Assembly: GCF_024734895.1 (NCBI RefSeq)
Contig: NZ_CP091430.1
Span: forward strand, 6,342,501 to 6,406,500
Length of the DNA: 64,000 bases
DNA from: Paenibacillus spongiae
GTDB lineage: Bacteria; Bacillota; Bacilli; Paenibacillales; Paenibacillaceae
Reading direction: 5' to 3'
Of the stretch, positions 18,142 to 26,400 are shown piece after piece (within the stretch, counting starts at the first letter, position 1; each line of letters starts with the position of its first letter). The position numbers and the translations under genes were made by a program. The notes beneath the pieces are model-generated. The model was not told the DNA's origin. It saw nothing but the letters and a program-made list of their open reading frames with translations, and did no database searches.

Positions 18142-18276
18142 TTGTCTAGATCAACATTCCGGTAAGCAAGTTGAGGAACAGTCCTGAATTGACCTTTTTC
18201 CCATAGGCGCCCACTTATTTTCTTGAAGAGGAAACCAAATTGTCTAGGAAACTTATTAAAATATGTCTAGATCAAT
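18142..18276. promoter_or_regulatory. Three candidate GntR operators (TGTCTAG motifs)
   Basis: TTGTCTAGATCAA occurs at 18142-18154, a shorter form TTGTCTAGGAAAC at 18240-18252, and TGTCTAGATCAAT at 18264-18276. HutC/DasR-type proteins bind near-palindromes of the form GT-n-TA-n-AC, often with a CTAG centre, which these resemble. They lie 130-265 bp upstream of the GntR gene. Assignment is by motif and position. Confidence 0.55.
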
Positions 18277-18280
18277 ATGC

Positions 18281-18318
18281 AAAAAAGGCGAGATCCCTTC
18301 CTTAGGGGATTTCGCCTT
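18281..18318 (-). terminator. Intrinsic terminator, minus strand
   Basis: Arms at 18285-18297 and 18305-18318 pair almost perfectly, and the minus-strand copy ends in a run of six Ts. The only sequence it could serve is the decayed membrane-protein gene just upstream on the minus strand, so it probably outlived that gene. Confidence 0.75.
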
Positions 18319-18329
18319 CAACGTTTCAT

Positions 18330-18460
18330 TCATATCGTTAACTTTTTCGTGTTTATAACTGGCAGCAAATCAACGACTACGAGCAGAATGAGATAGACAT
18401 TCAGCAACCACGAAATTGAGGAAGGATATGCATTCAAAATGTAGACGAGAAGCGGCTATA
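18330..18460 (-). pseudogene. C-terminal remnant of a membrane protein
   Basis: A minus-strand frame of about 42 codons ends in a TGA at 18330 just before a terminator. It reads like a membrane protein tail (LVYILNAYPSSISWLLNVYL then a hydrophobic stretch and INTKKLTI). It is closed by a TAG upstream and has no start. A second membrane-like minus-strand frame at about 18727-18822 (GFYGNLTFYSVFPAYLFLLG) may be from the same lost gene. The rest of 18460-18810 shows no gene. Confidence 0.45.
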
Positions 18461-18810
18461 CTCCCTATCCGCCCCAGGCTGATGGCCATTTCTCTGGCCA
18501 TGAACGAAGCACCTAGAAAGAAACAACCCCTTTCTAATTTCGAGTGCATGCGGGGCGCTTGCGACCCAGGCTATTGGCGGAGTGGGGCGGGTATCATCGC
18601 TGCAGGATGTCGAGGCATTTCAGCGCACACACTCATTACGGGATTAATCTGCTTACCATATAGGAGAAAGCGAAGAACTGCTCGCGGTGTTAGCATGTCT
18701 TCATTTTATCAGTCAAGTAACTATGGATCGAAAAGCAATGTTCCCCAAAAGAAATAAATAGGCGGGAAATACAGAATAGAAAGTCAGATTGCCATAGAAA
18801 CCGATTTTGT

Positions 18811-19329
18811 TTATGAATTCGTTTGCCGTGCCTTTCCGAATCTCTCTTTGAGCTCCTTCTTAAAGACATCAATCGGCCTCTCGTAGTCAATGGGCTTATA
18901 GATTAATCTATTGTTCCACTTATGCCGGGTATCCTGATCTTTAAGCTCCTCATTACCGCTTTCAAGTGTTTTCATTGTAAGCATGACTTCATTTAGCGTA
19001 CCTAACACACTTCTGCTATCTGTCTTAGTCAAGACATATTCCTTGCAGTTATCCAGGTAAGCATTCATGAGCGCCTCCGGAATGTGTTCCAGTGCAAAGT
19101 AATGGCATAAATGGGTGAGGAAGATTTCCTGCACTTTAGTCGAATTGCTTCTGATCCCCGTCACGGACAAAGACATCCGCGACAAGTCATTTATGAATAC
19201 ATAGTGTTTCTTCCCGTATAGGGTGAAGAAATTAACGTGCCAGCTGAAGAACGGGTCGGTTGATTCAACCGTATGCGGTTTTGCATTCAGGTCCTTCAAT
19301 GTATCTTTGGTTGCTTTTATGTAAAGCAT
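18811..19329 (-). CDS. DUF6933-like protein
   Basis: This 172-residue soluble protein has the pattern FFSWHVNFFTLYGKKHYVFI followed by NDLSRMSLSVTGIR, which I recognise from the DUF6933 family, and later EYVLTKTDSRSVLGTLNEVM. No biochemical function is known for the family. The ATG at 19329 is preferred to the one 27 bp upstream because AAAGGAG lies eight bases before it. It is a lone gene, divergent from the NlpC/P60 hydrolase. Confidence 0.72.
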   Translation of the reverse strand: MLYIKATKDTLKDLNAKPHTVESTDPFFSWHVNFFTLYGKKHYVFINDLSRMSLSVTGIRSNSTKVQEIFLTHLCHYFALEHIPEALMNAYLDNCKEYVLTKTDSRSVLGTLNEVMLTMKTLESGNEELKDQDTRHKWNNRLIYKPIDYERPIDVFKKELKERFGKARQTNS

Positions 19330-19543
19330 CGTTCGGACTCCTTTCATTGTTTGCACGGGTACAACTGTATTGGATTGTTATTGTACCTTACCATGAAACC
19401 CTCAAAGTAGTAATTCGATCTTCCCTTGGATTTTACGCTTTCTTTTCACCCGTCCCATCTCCACCCACAAATTGGAAAGTAACAAACACATCTTAAGCGC
19501 GTCTATATAATGGTAAAGAAAACCTAGTAAGGAGTGTTTAGAC

Positions 19544-20581
19544 ATGAAGATGAGAACCGGCTTCCTTGCGGGGGCCGCGTTTACGATGCTGACTACGATG
19601 CTTATTCACACCGCGCCTGCAAAGGCCGAAGCGAACCCGTCACCATCCATTTTTCTGGACGGGCAGCCATTATCCTTTAAGACGCCTCCCGTTGTTGAGA
19701 ACGGCTATAGCTTCGTTCCGATGCGTCCCATTTTTGAGGCCGAAGGAGCCAAAGTGTCCTGGGACAATCGCACGCAGACCGTGAAGGCTGTCAAAGAAGG
19801 CGTCACGCTTACATACCGTATCGGTGAAACCGCCGCTTACAAAAACAAAGAAAAGCTGGACATGCCCGTATCCGGCAAAATTATCGACGGATCGACCATG
19901 GTTCCGCTGCGATTTATTAGCGAAACGCTGGGCAGTCTCGTGCAATGGCATGAACATTCCAATTCGATTACGATATCATCCGTTCAGAATTACGAGACGA
20001 CCATTGAATATGGAGTCAACCTGCGCAATTCGCCTAAAGACGATGCCAATTCCCGCATCCTCCGGATGCTGCCGAAGAATGAGCGAATCCACGTCATCCG
20101 GGAAATGGATGTGAATTGGCTGGAGGTGCAGGCCCAGGACGGAACCATCGGTTTCATCTCGGCTAAGCCGATTTATTCCGATTATACCAGCCTTGAGCTG
20201 GCGGAGAAGCAAGCGGATGCGCTGATCGCATTCGGATCGCAATACCTGGGGACGCCTTACGAGTTCGGGGCCAAGTCCGGCCAAACCAACACGTTCGATT
20301 GCTCTTCTTTCGTCGAGCATGTGTTTAAGGAAGTGCTGTCCATCGATCTGCCGCGCGTCTCTTACGACCAGGCCCTCGAAGGGAAGGAAGTCGGAATCGG
20401 CGAAATACGCAAGGGCGATCTGCTGTTCTTCGGCGCCCGCGGGCTTGAGATCGGGCATGTGGGCATCTACGCGGGGGACGGCAAGATTCTGCATACGTTC
20501 TCCAAAGAGCGCGGCGTTCACATCGGCGATTTCAACGACAATTGGAAGAAGCGTTTTGTCACGGCCAAGCGGTTATACTAA
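19544..20581 (+). CDS. Secreted NlpC/P60 cell-wall hydrolase with stalk and SH3-like domains
   Basis: This 345-residue protein has a signal peptide (1-29, ending PAKAEA), two copper-amine-oxidase N-terminal repeats (about 35-147, FVPMRPIFEAEGA and MVPLRFISETLGS), an SH3b-like domain (about 152-210, VNLRNSP) and an NlpC/P60 domain (about 222-345). The catalytic triad is seen as Cys253 in FDCSSF, His305 in GHVGIY and His317 in ILHTFS. Such enzymes cut gamma-D-Glu to diamino-acid bonds in wall peptides. AAGGAG precedes the ATG, and a TATAAT at 19506-19511 is a candidate -10 box. It ends at the shared terminator at 20639-20674. Confidence 0.92.
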   Translation: MKMRTGFLAGAAFTMLTTMLIHTAPAKAEANPSPSIFLDGQPLSFKTPPVVENGYSFVPMRPIFEAEGAKVSWDNRTQTVKAVKEGVTLTYRIGETAAYKNKEKLDMPVSGKIIDGSTMVPLRFISETLGSLVQWHEHSNSITISSVQNYETTIEYGVNLRNSPKDDANSRILRMLPKNERIHVIREMDVNWLEVQAQDGTIGFISAKPIYSDYTSLELAEKQADALIAFGSQYLGTPYEFGAKSGQTNTFDCSSFVEHVFKEVLSIDLPRVSYDQALEGKEVGIGEIRKGDLLFFGARGLEIGHVGIYAGDGKILHTFSKERGVHIGDFNDNWKKRFVTAKRLY

Positions 20582-20638
20582 TCGCATCAAGAAGAACCGG
20601 CTCGCGCCATCATTAATGGCGACGCTAGTTTCTCCCTA

Positions 20639-20674
20639 CAGAAGAAGGATCCGCTGCGGCGGATCCTTCTTCTG
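20639..20674. terminator. Bidirectional hairpin between convergent genes
   Basis: A perfect 16-bp stem (20639-20654 with 20659-20674) with a TGCG loop sits between the NlpC/P60 gene and the convergent stalk-domain protein gene. T-runs are short on both sides, but the position supports a shared terminator. Confidence 0.75.
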
Positions 20675-20689
20675 TTCCACGTCGGTATT

Positions 20690-21904
20690 CTAGTTCATCG
20701 AACTCTCTGTTACTTGCCCGGTATTCCGATTATACATGATTCGAATATATTGATCTTTGCTATCGAGTGGACTGTTGTACATGAAATATAACTCGTCCTC
20801 GGTCCATTCCGCACCGATGAATTTTAACTCGTCACCTTGATAAGGGACATCGTTGTTGCGGGCATATTCCAGGTCTTTGCCGGACAGCAGCTCCTCATAC
20901 AGCTCTACGGTGGAATTGTCCTCCAAATTAATGAGCGTCAGGAACCCTGTTCGATTCGGCCGAACAACCAGAAACTTCTCGCCCGCCCCCAGAACCGAGT
21001 AATTCTCATCCTTGCCGGCCAAAGCCGGCAGATCATATTCCTTCACCGCTTGGCCCTCTTCATTGAATACGGTCATCATTCTGCCGTCCGTCAGCACCAA
21101 ATTCTGGATCCACCCGTTTGGATCATAGTACTGATAGTAACTCAAGTTCTGCTCGTAGCGTTGAAAGTAGCTGGCTTTCTTCTGGCTTACGATCTTATAG
21201 TCATGAATGAACACGCTATATGCATCATAATGAATACGAGGTTCCCCATAGTTGTCCAAGACAGTGACGACCCGGTTATGAGAATCTATCCCTTGCCCGC
21301 CAAACGATACATGACCCTTAATATCGGATTCGAGCTTGCCAACGTTAACCACGGATTGTCCATGCGGCCTGGCGATATATAAGTCTCCCGTCTTTCGGTT
21401 CAACCAGATATGGCCTCCGGAAATATAATCGTCCGGTTTAGTAATGCCCACCGTTTTTGTTGAAGGATTCCATCTCACATCGGCTCCGATCGCCTCCGAG
21501 AAAAAACGCAAAGGTATATAAATTCGATCTTTCACGCTCTTCAGAGGCGCCGATAATTCTTTGGCCTTCCCATTAACCGTTGCGACCGTCGAACCATAAT
21601 TCAGTCTGACAGTAAGCTCCGGATAGGTCATGACCGCGGCTTTGACAGACGCGTTCCAAGTTACGATGGTTCCCAGCAGTTCCCCGGTATCCCGTACGGG
21701 CAAATACACCGTACCGTTGTCGATAAAGGGAGCGAGCTTCGGCTTATATTCGCTTCCGTTTATCGTAACCTTGATGCCATCCGAGGCGGGTGCCTTGACG
21801 GAAGAAGCTACGGCCGCCGATGCGGAGACCGGAACGGATAGAGCAATGGCTGCGGCAAGAGCAGCGGTGGAGACGAGAGAAAATAGCCTTGATTTGCGAA
21901 GCAT
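20690..21904 (-). CDS. Secreted copper-amine-oxidase N-terminal domain protein
   Basis: This 404-residue protein has a signal peptide (1-30), then two stalk repeats (about 42-153: GTVYLPVRDTGELLG and DRIYIPLRFFSEAIGA). The remaining 250 residues contain repeated beta-strand segments with aromatic residues (GHIWLNRKTGDLYIARP, FFLVVRP-like strands), suggesting a beta-propeller-like sensor or structural domain. No catalytic motif is visible. AAAAGGGGG precedes the ATG. It is separated by 21 bp from the upstream GNAT gene and is probably co-transcribed with it. Confidence 0.78.
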   Translation of the reverse strand: MLRKSRLFSLVSTAALAAAIALSVPVSASAAVASSVKAPASDGIKVTINGSEYKPKLAPFIDNGTVYLPVRDTGELLGTIVTWNASVKAAVMTYPELTVRLNYGSTVATVNGKAKELSAPLKSVKDRIYIPLRFFSEAIGADVRWNPSTKTVGITKPDDYISGGHIWLNRKTGDLYIARPHGQSVVNVGKLESDIKGHVSFGGQGIDSHNRVVTVLDNYGEPRIHYDAYSVFIHDYKIVSQKKASYFQRYEQNLSYYQYYDPNGWIQNLVLTDGRMMTVFNEEGQAVKEYDLPALAGKDENYSVLGAGEKFLVVRPNRTGFLTLINLEDNSTVELYEELLSGKDLEYARNNDVPYQGDELKFIGAEWTEDELYFMYNSPLDSKDQYIRIMYNRNTGQVTESSMN

Positions 21905-21925
21905 GGAAATACCCCCTTTTCAGTC

Positions 21926-22453
21926 CTAAATGCTCTTCTGCATATAAATGACAATTTCGGAATCCATTCTTCTAATTCCATTCCGATCACTAGTCTCCCA
22001 ACTAATTTTAAAATCGCCATAGCCCCAATCGATGTAACCCAACTTTTCATAGAGCCGTTTTGCATTCGGATTATCGGTACTGCCTACTGCCAATCCAATA
22101 TGCGTGCATCCTCTTTCTTTCGCCAATCGCTCGGCTTCGCGAATGATGGCTGTCGCCGTCCCTTTTCTCCGATGATGGTCCACGGTCAGTCCCGCTTCCA
22201 AGTAGGCACTGCGGGTCACATCGATGCGCTGTTTCACGGGCTCATCCTGCGGACCGCTCCAGCGCAATAAGAAATGTCCGATCGGCGCATCCTGAAGCCA
22301 AGCGATCAGATAGACGCCTTCGCCCTTCTTCTGCACTTCGAATCTTCTATACTGGGGATTTGACCGGTTATCGGGAGAAAATACTTCTTCAAGTAAATCC
22401 AATTGAGACTCTTCCGCCGGCTTAATGTCCACTTGCAAGCGATGTTGATTCAT
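21926..22453 (-). CDS. GNAT-family N-acetyltransferase
   Basis: This 175-residue protein has SAYLEAGLTVDHHRRKGTATAI, in which the HRRKGTATA loop (about 97-106) binds acetyl-CoA pyrophosphate, and HIGLAVGSTDNPNAKRLYEKLGY, the motif-B region, near 130. The ATG at 22453 is preferred to an in-frame GTG 12 bp upstream because of its GGTGGAG site. Substrate unknown. It probably shares a transcript with the downstream stalk-domain protein gene. Confidence 0.85.
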   Translation of the reverse strand: MNQHRLQVDIKPAEESQLDLLEEVFSPDNRSNPQYRRFEVQKKGEGVYLIAWLQDAPIGHFLLRWSGPQDEPVKQRIDVTRSAYLEAGLTVDHHRRKGTATAIIREAERLAKERGCTHIGLAVGSTDNPNAKRLYEKLGYIDWGYGDFKISWETSDRNGIRRMDSEIVIYMQKSI

Positions 22454-22961
22454 AGACGACTCCACCTCCGAATTTTCGACTGAAACACTCCTATATTTCC
22501 AGAACGACAGGTAATTTCCTTTTTCGTTATCAAAAATAAATTATTCTAAAAACGACTGTCCTTGCCGAGCTCTACCCAGCTACGGCCGATTCGAGTATAA
22601 AGCAGACGCCGTCGGGTCGTGGTATTAAACCAACGGAAAGAGATAAAAATCGTTGCTGTTATTACCCTCGTCTGCCCGCGGGATCTTACTTATATTTGAG
22701 GCGGATATCCCCTGCAACTATATAAACTGAACCGAACACAGCATGCTGCACAGGCAGATGTCCATGTCCATATGATCATAGCCATTGGATGAAGCTTAGA
22801 GCGGAGGAGCTTGCTTATTTCTCCGACCAGCTGCTGTTGCCGGATTACCTGGCATGACATTTATGTGGTCGACCGACCGCCGTCATGCAACGGAACACTG
22901 CACACTGGGAGCTACGTGAGGTGATCCATCGTGCGACCATGCAGCAGATGTATGGAGTTGA

Positions 22962-23145
22962 TGTTGTATAATGTACAACACGGCTTCATCATATAACCCC
23001 CATTGGTCGAATTGTTGTATTTAATACAACAATGTGGTTATTAAATCACGGATTAGCCGCTTTTGTGAGGAAATTGTTGTAGAAAGTGCAACAATAAACG
23101 TATCATCAGGGTTTTCCCCGTCTAATGTTGTATAAAATACAAGAT
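22962..23145. repeat. Four spaced copies of a TTGTTGTA/TACAACAA palindrome
   Basis: Related palindromes lie at 22962-22980, 23011-23033 (perfect 10-bp arms), 23073-23095 and 23125-23145. Their centres are spaced 51, 62 and 51 bp, close to whole helical turns. They could be protein-binding sites or members of a dispersed intergenic repeat family. The order of flanking genes gives no clear target. Confidence 0.7.
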
Positions 23146-23162
23146 TATAAAGCTATACCACG

Positions 23163-23297
23163 CCCAAAGCCAAAGCCGAAGCCGAAGCCGAAGCAACAGC
23201 CATAGCCATAGCCATAGCCGAAACCGAAGCAAAAGCCAAAGCCAAAGCCGAAACCGAAGCCGAAGCAACAGCCATAGCCATCTCCATAGCTATACCC
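23163..23297. repeat. Degenerate hexanucleotide tandem repeat, two blocks
   Basis: The tract is built of AAAGCC, GAAGCC and ATAGCC hexamers. Two blocks have the same order (AAAGCC, then GAAGCC, then GAAGCAACAGCC, then ATAGCC copies), showing block duplication. On the minus strand one frame is open from 23336 to a TAA at 23145 and would give alternating Tyr-Gly and Phe-Gly with Cys-Cys pairs, but it has no ATG, GTG or TTG start. Confidence 0.8.
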
Positions 23298-23386
23298 AAT
23301 CAGGGGTGGGCCTGCTCGTACTTCTCCAGAACGATTCTACCAGCGCTGCCCGCGTTAACTCTCATTCGTTCAACTTCTATATTTAC

Positions 23387-23420
23387 AAAAAAAAGAAAGC
23401 CCTCGAACATAGGCTTTCTC
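23387..23420 (-). terminator. Intrinsic terminator of the Lpl/GH4 operon
   Basis: On the minus strand an 8-bp stem (23412-23419 with 23395-23402) is followed by eight Ts. A second, perfect 14-bp hairpin with a CTCG loop at 23423-23454 lies between it and the GH4 stop codon. Confidence 0.85.
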
Positions 23421-23463
23421 AACACGAAGGATCCGCCTCGGCGGATCCTTCGTGACTTCCATG

Positions 23464-24774
23464 CTATTGAAATTGAGGCAGCAAATCGGCGTGGACGGCC
23501 AGCATGCGGTCCACTGCGAGATGTGTGGCCTGCTTGTCCGTTATGGCAGGATCCCGGTCGACCGCCCGGTGCACCAGCGCCGCGTCGCCCTTGAACGCCG
23601 CCTCCGCGATCAGCTCATGCACGTCGGAGATTTCGCGAATGACTGCAGCCAGCGCCTCCGGCAGCGCCGGGACGGAAACCGGCTTCCATTCCCCGCTTGC
23701 TATCGCGACCGGCACCTCGACGATGCGCTCATCCGGAAGCTGCGGAATAGCCCCGTTATTGCGGACGTTCAGAATGTCGAACCAGGCCTCCTCCCTCCTG
23801 TCGAGCGCGATCGCCACATCAACGGGATGCTCCCAGCTGCCATGGTGGAACAGATCGTCCCACGGGCGTTCGCCCGCAGCGATGGCCTGCAGCTCGCGAA
23901 GCCGCTGCTTCCGCTCTTCCTCCGTGCCGTGGTAAGGAGGCGTTGTTGCATAATGAATATCCGGCTGTGCGGGCAAATATTCGGCGTGATGATCGACGGC
24001 TCCGGCCGCAACCGCGCCGTATTGCTCCAGCCAGCGCCGCATGACGGACAGCTCCCTGCGCTTATGCTCGCTCTGGGCGGACCAATCGCCCTCCCGGACG
24101 TACGCTTTCAGCGCGGGCAGCAAATCTTCGCCGGTCTTCCTGTCCGTGATGGACATGACCCAGGCGAAGTGGTTCAGCCCGGCCGTTACGATCTCCACCT
24201 CTTCCGGGCGCTTGCCTACTAGTTCCGGCAGAAAGGCATAGCCGTCCGCACCCAGATAGGCGATGTTGCAGAAGCCGGCGGAACGAATGGAAGTGAAGCG
24301 GTCCATCGCGGTCACGACGCGCGGCATCGGATTCGTAACGTCCAGCACCCGGGCCTGCGGGCAGAGCTCCTCCATATCGCGGCAAACGTCCAGCAGCAGC
24401 GTAATTGACCGCAGCCCGTTCATCAGGCCGCCGGCACCGCCGCATTCCCTGGCTTGATCGGCCATCCCAAGCTCGCTCAGAATATCGTAATCCATCTTCC
24501 AGCGGCGAGCTCCCTGCGGCGAGGCCGATACGATCACATAATCCGCTCCGGGCAGGGCGTCCCTGCGGTCGGCGGCCGTGGAAATACGGACGGTCACGCC
24601 CAATTCCTTCGCAATCCGCCTGCCCGCTCCCGCCATCGCTTCCACAGCCTCGGCGTTCGGATCGACAAGCACCAGCTCATCGTCCATCAACCGGTGCTTC
24701 ACGATAATATCTTCCAATACCGTCGGCGCGAATACAAAGCTTCCGCCGCCGATTAATACGAATTTCATCGCCAT
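23464..24774 (-). CDS. Glycoside hydrolase family 4 enzyme (NAD- and metal-dependent)
   Basis: This 436-residue protein has the GH4 Rossmann start (KFVLIGGGSFVFAPTVLEDI) for NAD binding, DVTNPMPRVVTA near 148, the metal-ligand Cys in FCNIAYLG near 170, and GLNHFAWV near 200 with the second metal-ligand His. GH4 enzymes cleave glycosides by oxidation-elimination at a hexose or its 6-phosphate. The residue after Cys is Asn, as in the CN(V/I) beta-glucosidase clade, not the CHS of alpha-glucosidases. It is the last gene of an Lpl-type ABC operon, the same partnership as B. subtilis lplABCD. Confidence 0.9.
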   Translation of the reverse strand: MAMKFVLIGGGSFVFAPTVLEDIIVKHRLMDDELVLVDPNAEAVEAMAGAGRRIAKELGVTVRISTAADRRDALPGADYVIVSASPQGARRWKMDYDILSELGMADQARECGGAGGLMNGLRSITLLLDVCRDMEELCPQARVLDVTNPMPRVVTAMDRFTSIRSAGFCNIAYLGADGYAFLPELVGKRPEEVEIVTAGLNHFAWVMSITDRKTGEDLLPALKAYVREGDWSAQSEHKRRELSVMRRWLEQYGAVAAGAVDHHAEYLPAQPDIHYATTPPYHGTEEERKQRLRELQAIAAGERPWDDLFHHGSWEHPVDVAIALDRREEAWFDILNVRNNGAIPQLPDERIVEVPVAIASGEWKPVSVPALPEALAAVIREISDVHELIAEAAFKGDAALVHRAVDRDPAITDKQATHLAVDRMLAVHADLLPQFQ

Positions 24775-24807
24775 ACACCTCTCCTGCCGCTCATTCGATC
24801 GACGGTA

Positions 24808-26343
24808 TTATTTTTGGGTAGACTGCCATTCTTTGAATTGCTTCTGATATTCGGCCACGACTTTATCCAGTCCCGCCGCTTTTAGGCTTTCCAGCGCAGC
24901 CGGGAAATTGCCCTCGTACGGCACGACGCCCATCTTGATCGGAATGATGCTGGACTTCACGACCGACTGTACGTTCGCATATTCGACCGCAATCGGCTCG
25001 GTATTCAGGCGGAAGCCAAGCACCGGCGAGAATTCGACCGGATTGGTCGGCTCCGTCGTCTGCACTTTCAAGTAGTCCTCCGGCGTCATAGCATCGAACA
25101 TCGTATAGTTGATGTTGCCGATCATCCAGGAATCGAAGAAATAGTTCTGGTCATTGGCATCGCGGATAATCTCGATTGTGCGCTCTCCAGCCGTCTTATA
25201 GTGCTTGCCTTCTTCCCCGTACAGGAACAGGTTATGATTTTCCTTGCTGCTGTACAGCCAGTTCAAAAACTTGATGGCCGCTTCCGGATTCTTGGCCGTT
25301 ACCGGCACCGCATTCGTGTTGCCGAACGCCAGATACTGCAGCATCGGCTTGTCGGCAGCCAGGTAGCCCTCGGCTATTTTGGCCTCTGGGTTGTTTTTCG
25401 CCACGGCAATCGAGGAATATAGCGCGCCGTTGGTGCTGAACAGGAAGTCGCCCAGCGTCATCGCCTTGTCGCGCTCTTCTTTTTTGTACGTCAGAATGTC
25501 CGGGTTGATCAGCTTCTTCTCATACAATTGACGGAAGAAATCGGCATCCTTCTTGAATTCTTCGCTTTCCAGCCACGAGCTTACATTGCCCTGCTGATCC
25601 ACTTTAATGATCTGCTCCCGATAGTCGACATAGAACGGCCAAGAGTCGTATGCGCGGTGCAGGAACACCGGCGAGCCATCCGTCTCCGTTTGAACGTAGA
25701 GCTTCTTGCCCGCTGCCTTCTGCATCTTCTCGGCCGCGGCAATGAACTCTTCCGGCGTCGTCGGGAACGCTGCACCCGCTTTGTCCAGCAAGTCCTTCCG
25801 GTAGCCAAGCGTCCCCATCTCGCCGCTGCTGGACGTTTCGTAACGCCATATCGCCGGTACGGAATAGATTTTCCCGTTGATCTTCGCCGCTTCCCAAGCA
25901 TAGTCGGGAATCAGCTTCTTAAGCTCCGGACCGTATTGGTCGATAAGCTCATCGAGCGGCTGAAGCGCCCCGCGTCCGACATAAGAGCCGACCGGAACCG
26001 CACCGTTCTCCATGACGTGAAGCATCTCGAACTCCTCTCCCGTGCTCAGCATCAGGTTCGTCTTCTGATCCCAGGCATCCCAAGGAATGTATTTCAGTTC
26101 GAGCTTAACGTTGACCCCGTCGGCCAGCAGTTTCTCATTCACCTTGTTCACGACGTCATCCATGTAAGGCTTTGGCGTGCCGGGTACGGCGTAACGCACG
26201 GGCAAGACAGCCTCCGAATTCGACTCTCCCCCGGCCGCATTGCCGTTCGATTCCTTGTTGCCGGAATTGCCGCAGGCCATCATAAGAACGGCCATCATGA
26301 CGATAACCAGACCTGCGGGAATAAAGCGCAGTTTCTTGTTCAT
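24808..26343 (-). CDS. Extracellular solute-binding lipoprotein, LplA-like
   Basis: This 511-residue protein has a lipoprotein signal ending MMACGN (lipidated Cys at about 24) and a glycine/serine/asparagine-rich linker. The binding domain includes YIPWDAWDQKTNLMLSTGEEF and GNTNAVPVTAKNPEAAIKFLNWLYSS, typical of the LplA/DUF3502-containing binding proteins of Paenibacillus. It delivers an oligosaccharide or glycoside to the two permeases upstream. AGAGGGGA precedes the ATG. No ATPase gene is in this operon; an MsmX-type ATPase encoded elsewhere probably serves it. Confidence 0.9.
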   Translation of the reverse strand: MNKKLRFIPAGLVIVMMAVLMMACGNSGNKESNGNAAGGESNSEAVLPVRYAVPGTPKPYMDDVVNKVNEKLLADGVNVKLELKYIPWDAWDQKTNLMLSTGEEFEMLHVMENGAVPVGSYVGRGALQPLDELIDQYGPELKKLIPDYAWEAAKINGKIYSVPAIWRYETSSSGEMGTLGYRKDLLDKAGAAFPTTPEEFIAAAEKMQKAAGKKLYVQTETDGSPVFLHRAYDSWPFYVDYREQIIKVDQQGNVSSWLESEEFKKDADFFRQLYEKKLINPDILTYKKEERDKAMTLGDFLFSTNGALYSSIAVAKNNPEAKIAEGYLAADKPMLQYLAFGNTNAVPVTAKNPEAAIKFLNWLYSSKENHNLFLYGEEGKHYKTAGERTIEIIRDANDQNYFFDSWMIGNINYTMFDAMTPEDYLKVQTTEPTNPVEFSPVLGFRLNTEPIAVEYANVQSVVKSSIIPIKMGVVPYEGNFPAALESLKAAGLDKVVAEYQKQFKEWQSTQK

Positions 26344-26400
26344 TTCGTGTTTCCCCTCTCTTTTGTCTTATTGCATATATAAAGCTTTTCAGCGATATAC

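Larger units (their letters stand above)
22454..23386. other. Gene-poor region of about 0.9 kb with repeats and a possible gene remnant
   Basis: No intact gene was found on either strand. A short frame from the ATG at 22789 (MKLRAEELAYFSDQLLLPDY) seems to continue, after a one-base shift near 22848, as WHDIYVVDRPPSCNG, suggesting a decayed gene. From 22962 the region holds four palindromes and then a hexanucleotide repeat tract, listed separately. Confidence 0.5.

Noticed and set aside
22789-22895. Calling the small frame a functional gene
   Set aside because: The frame ends after 22 codons and the matching continuation is in another frame; it is at best a remnant.
22962-23145. Possible CRISPR array from the four palindromes
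   Set aside because: Units are 19-23 bp with imperfect identity and unequal gaps (51/62 bp), and no cas genes are in the window.
23452-24222. 256-codon plus-strand open frame opposite the GH4 gene
   Set aside because: Complement of a clear GH4 enzyme in GC-rich sequence; Arg/His/Cys-rich product with no motif.
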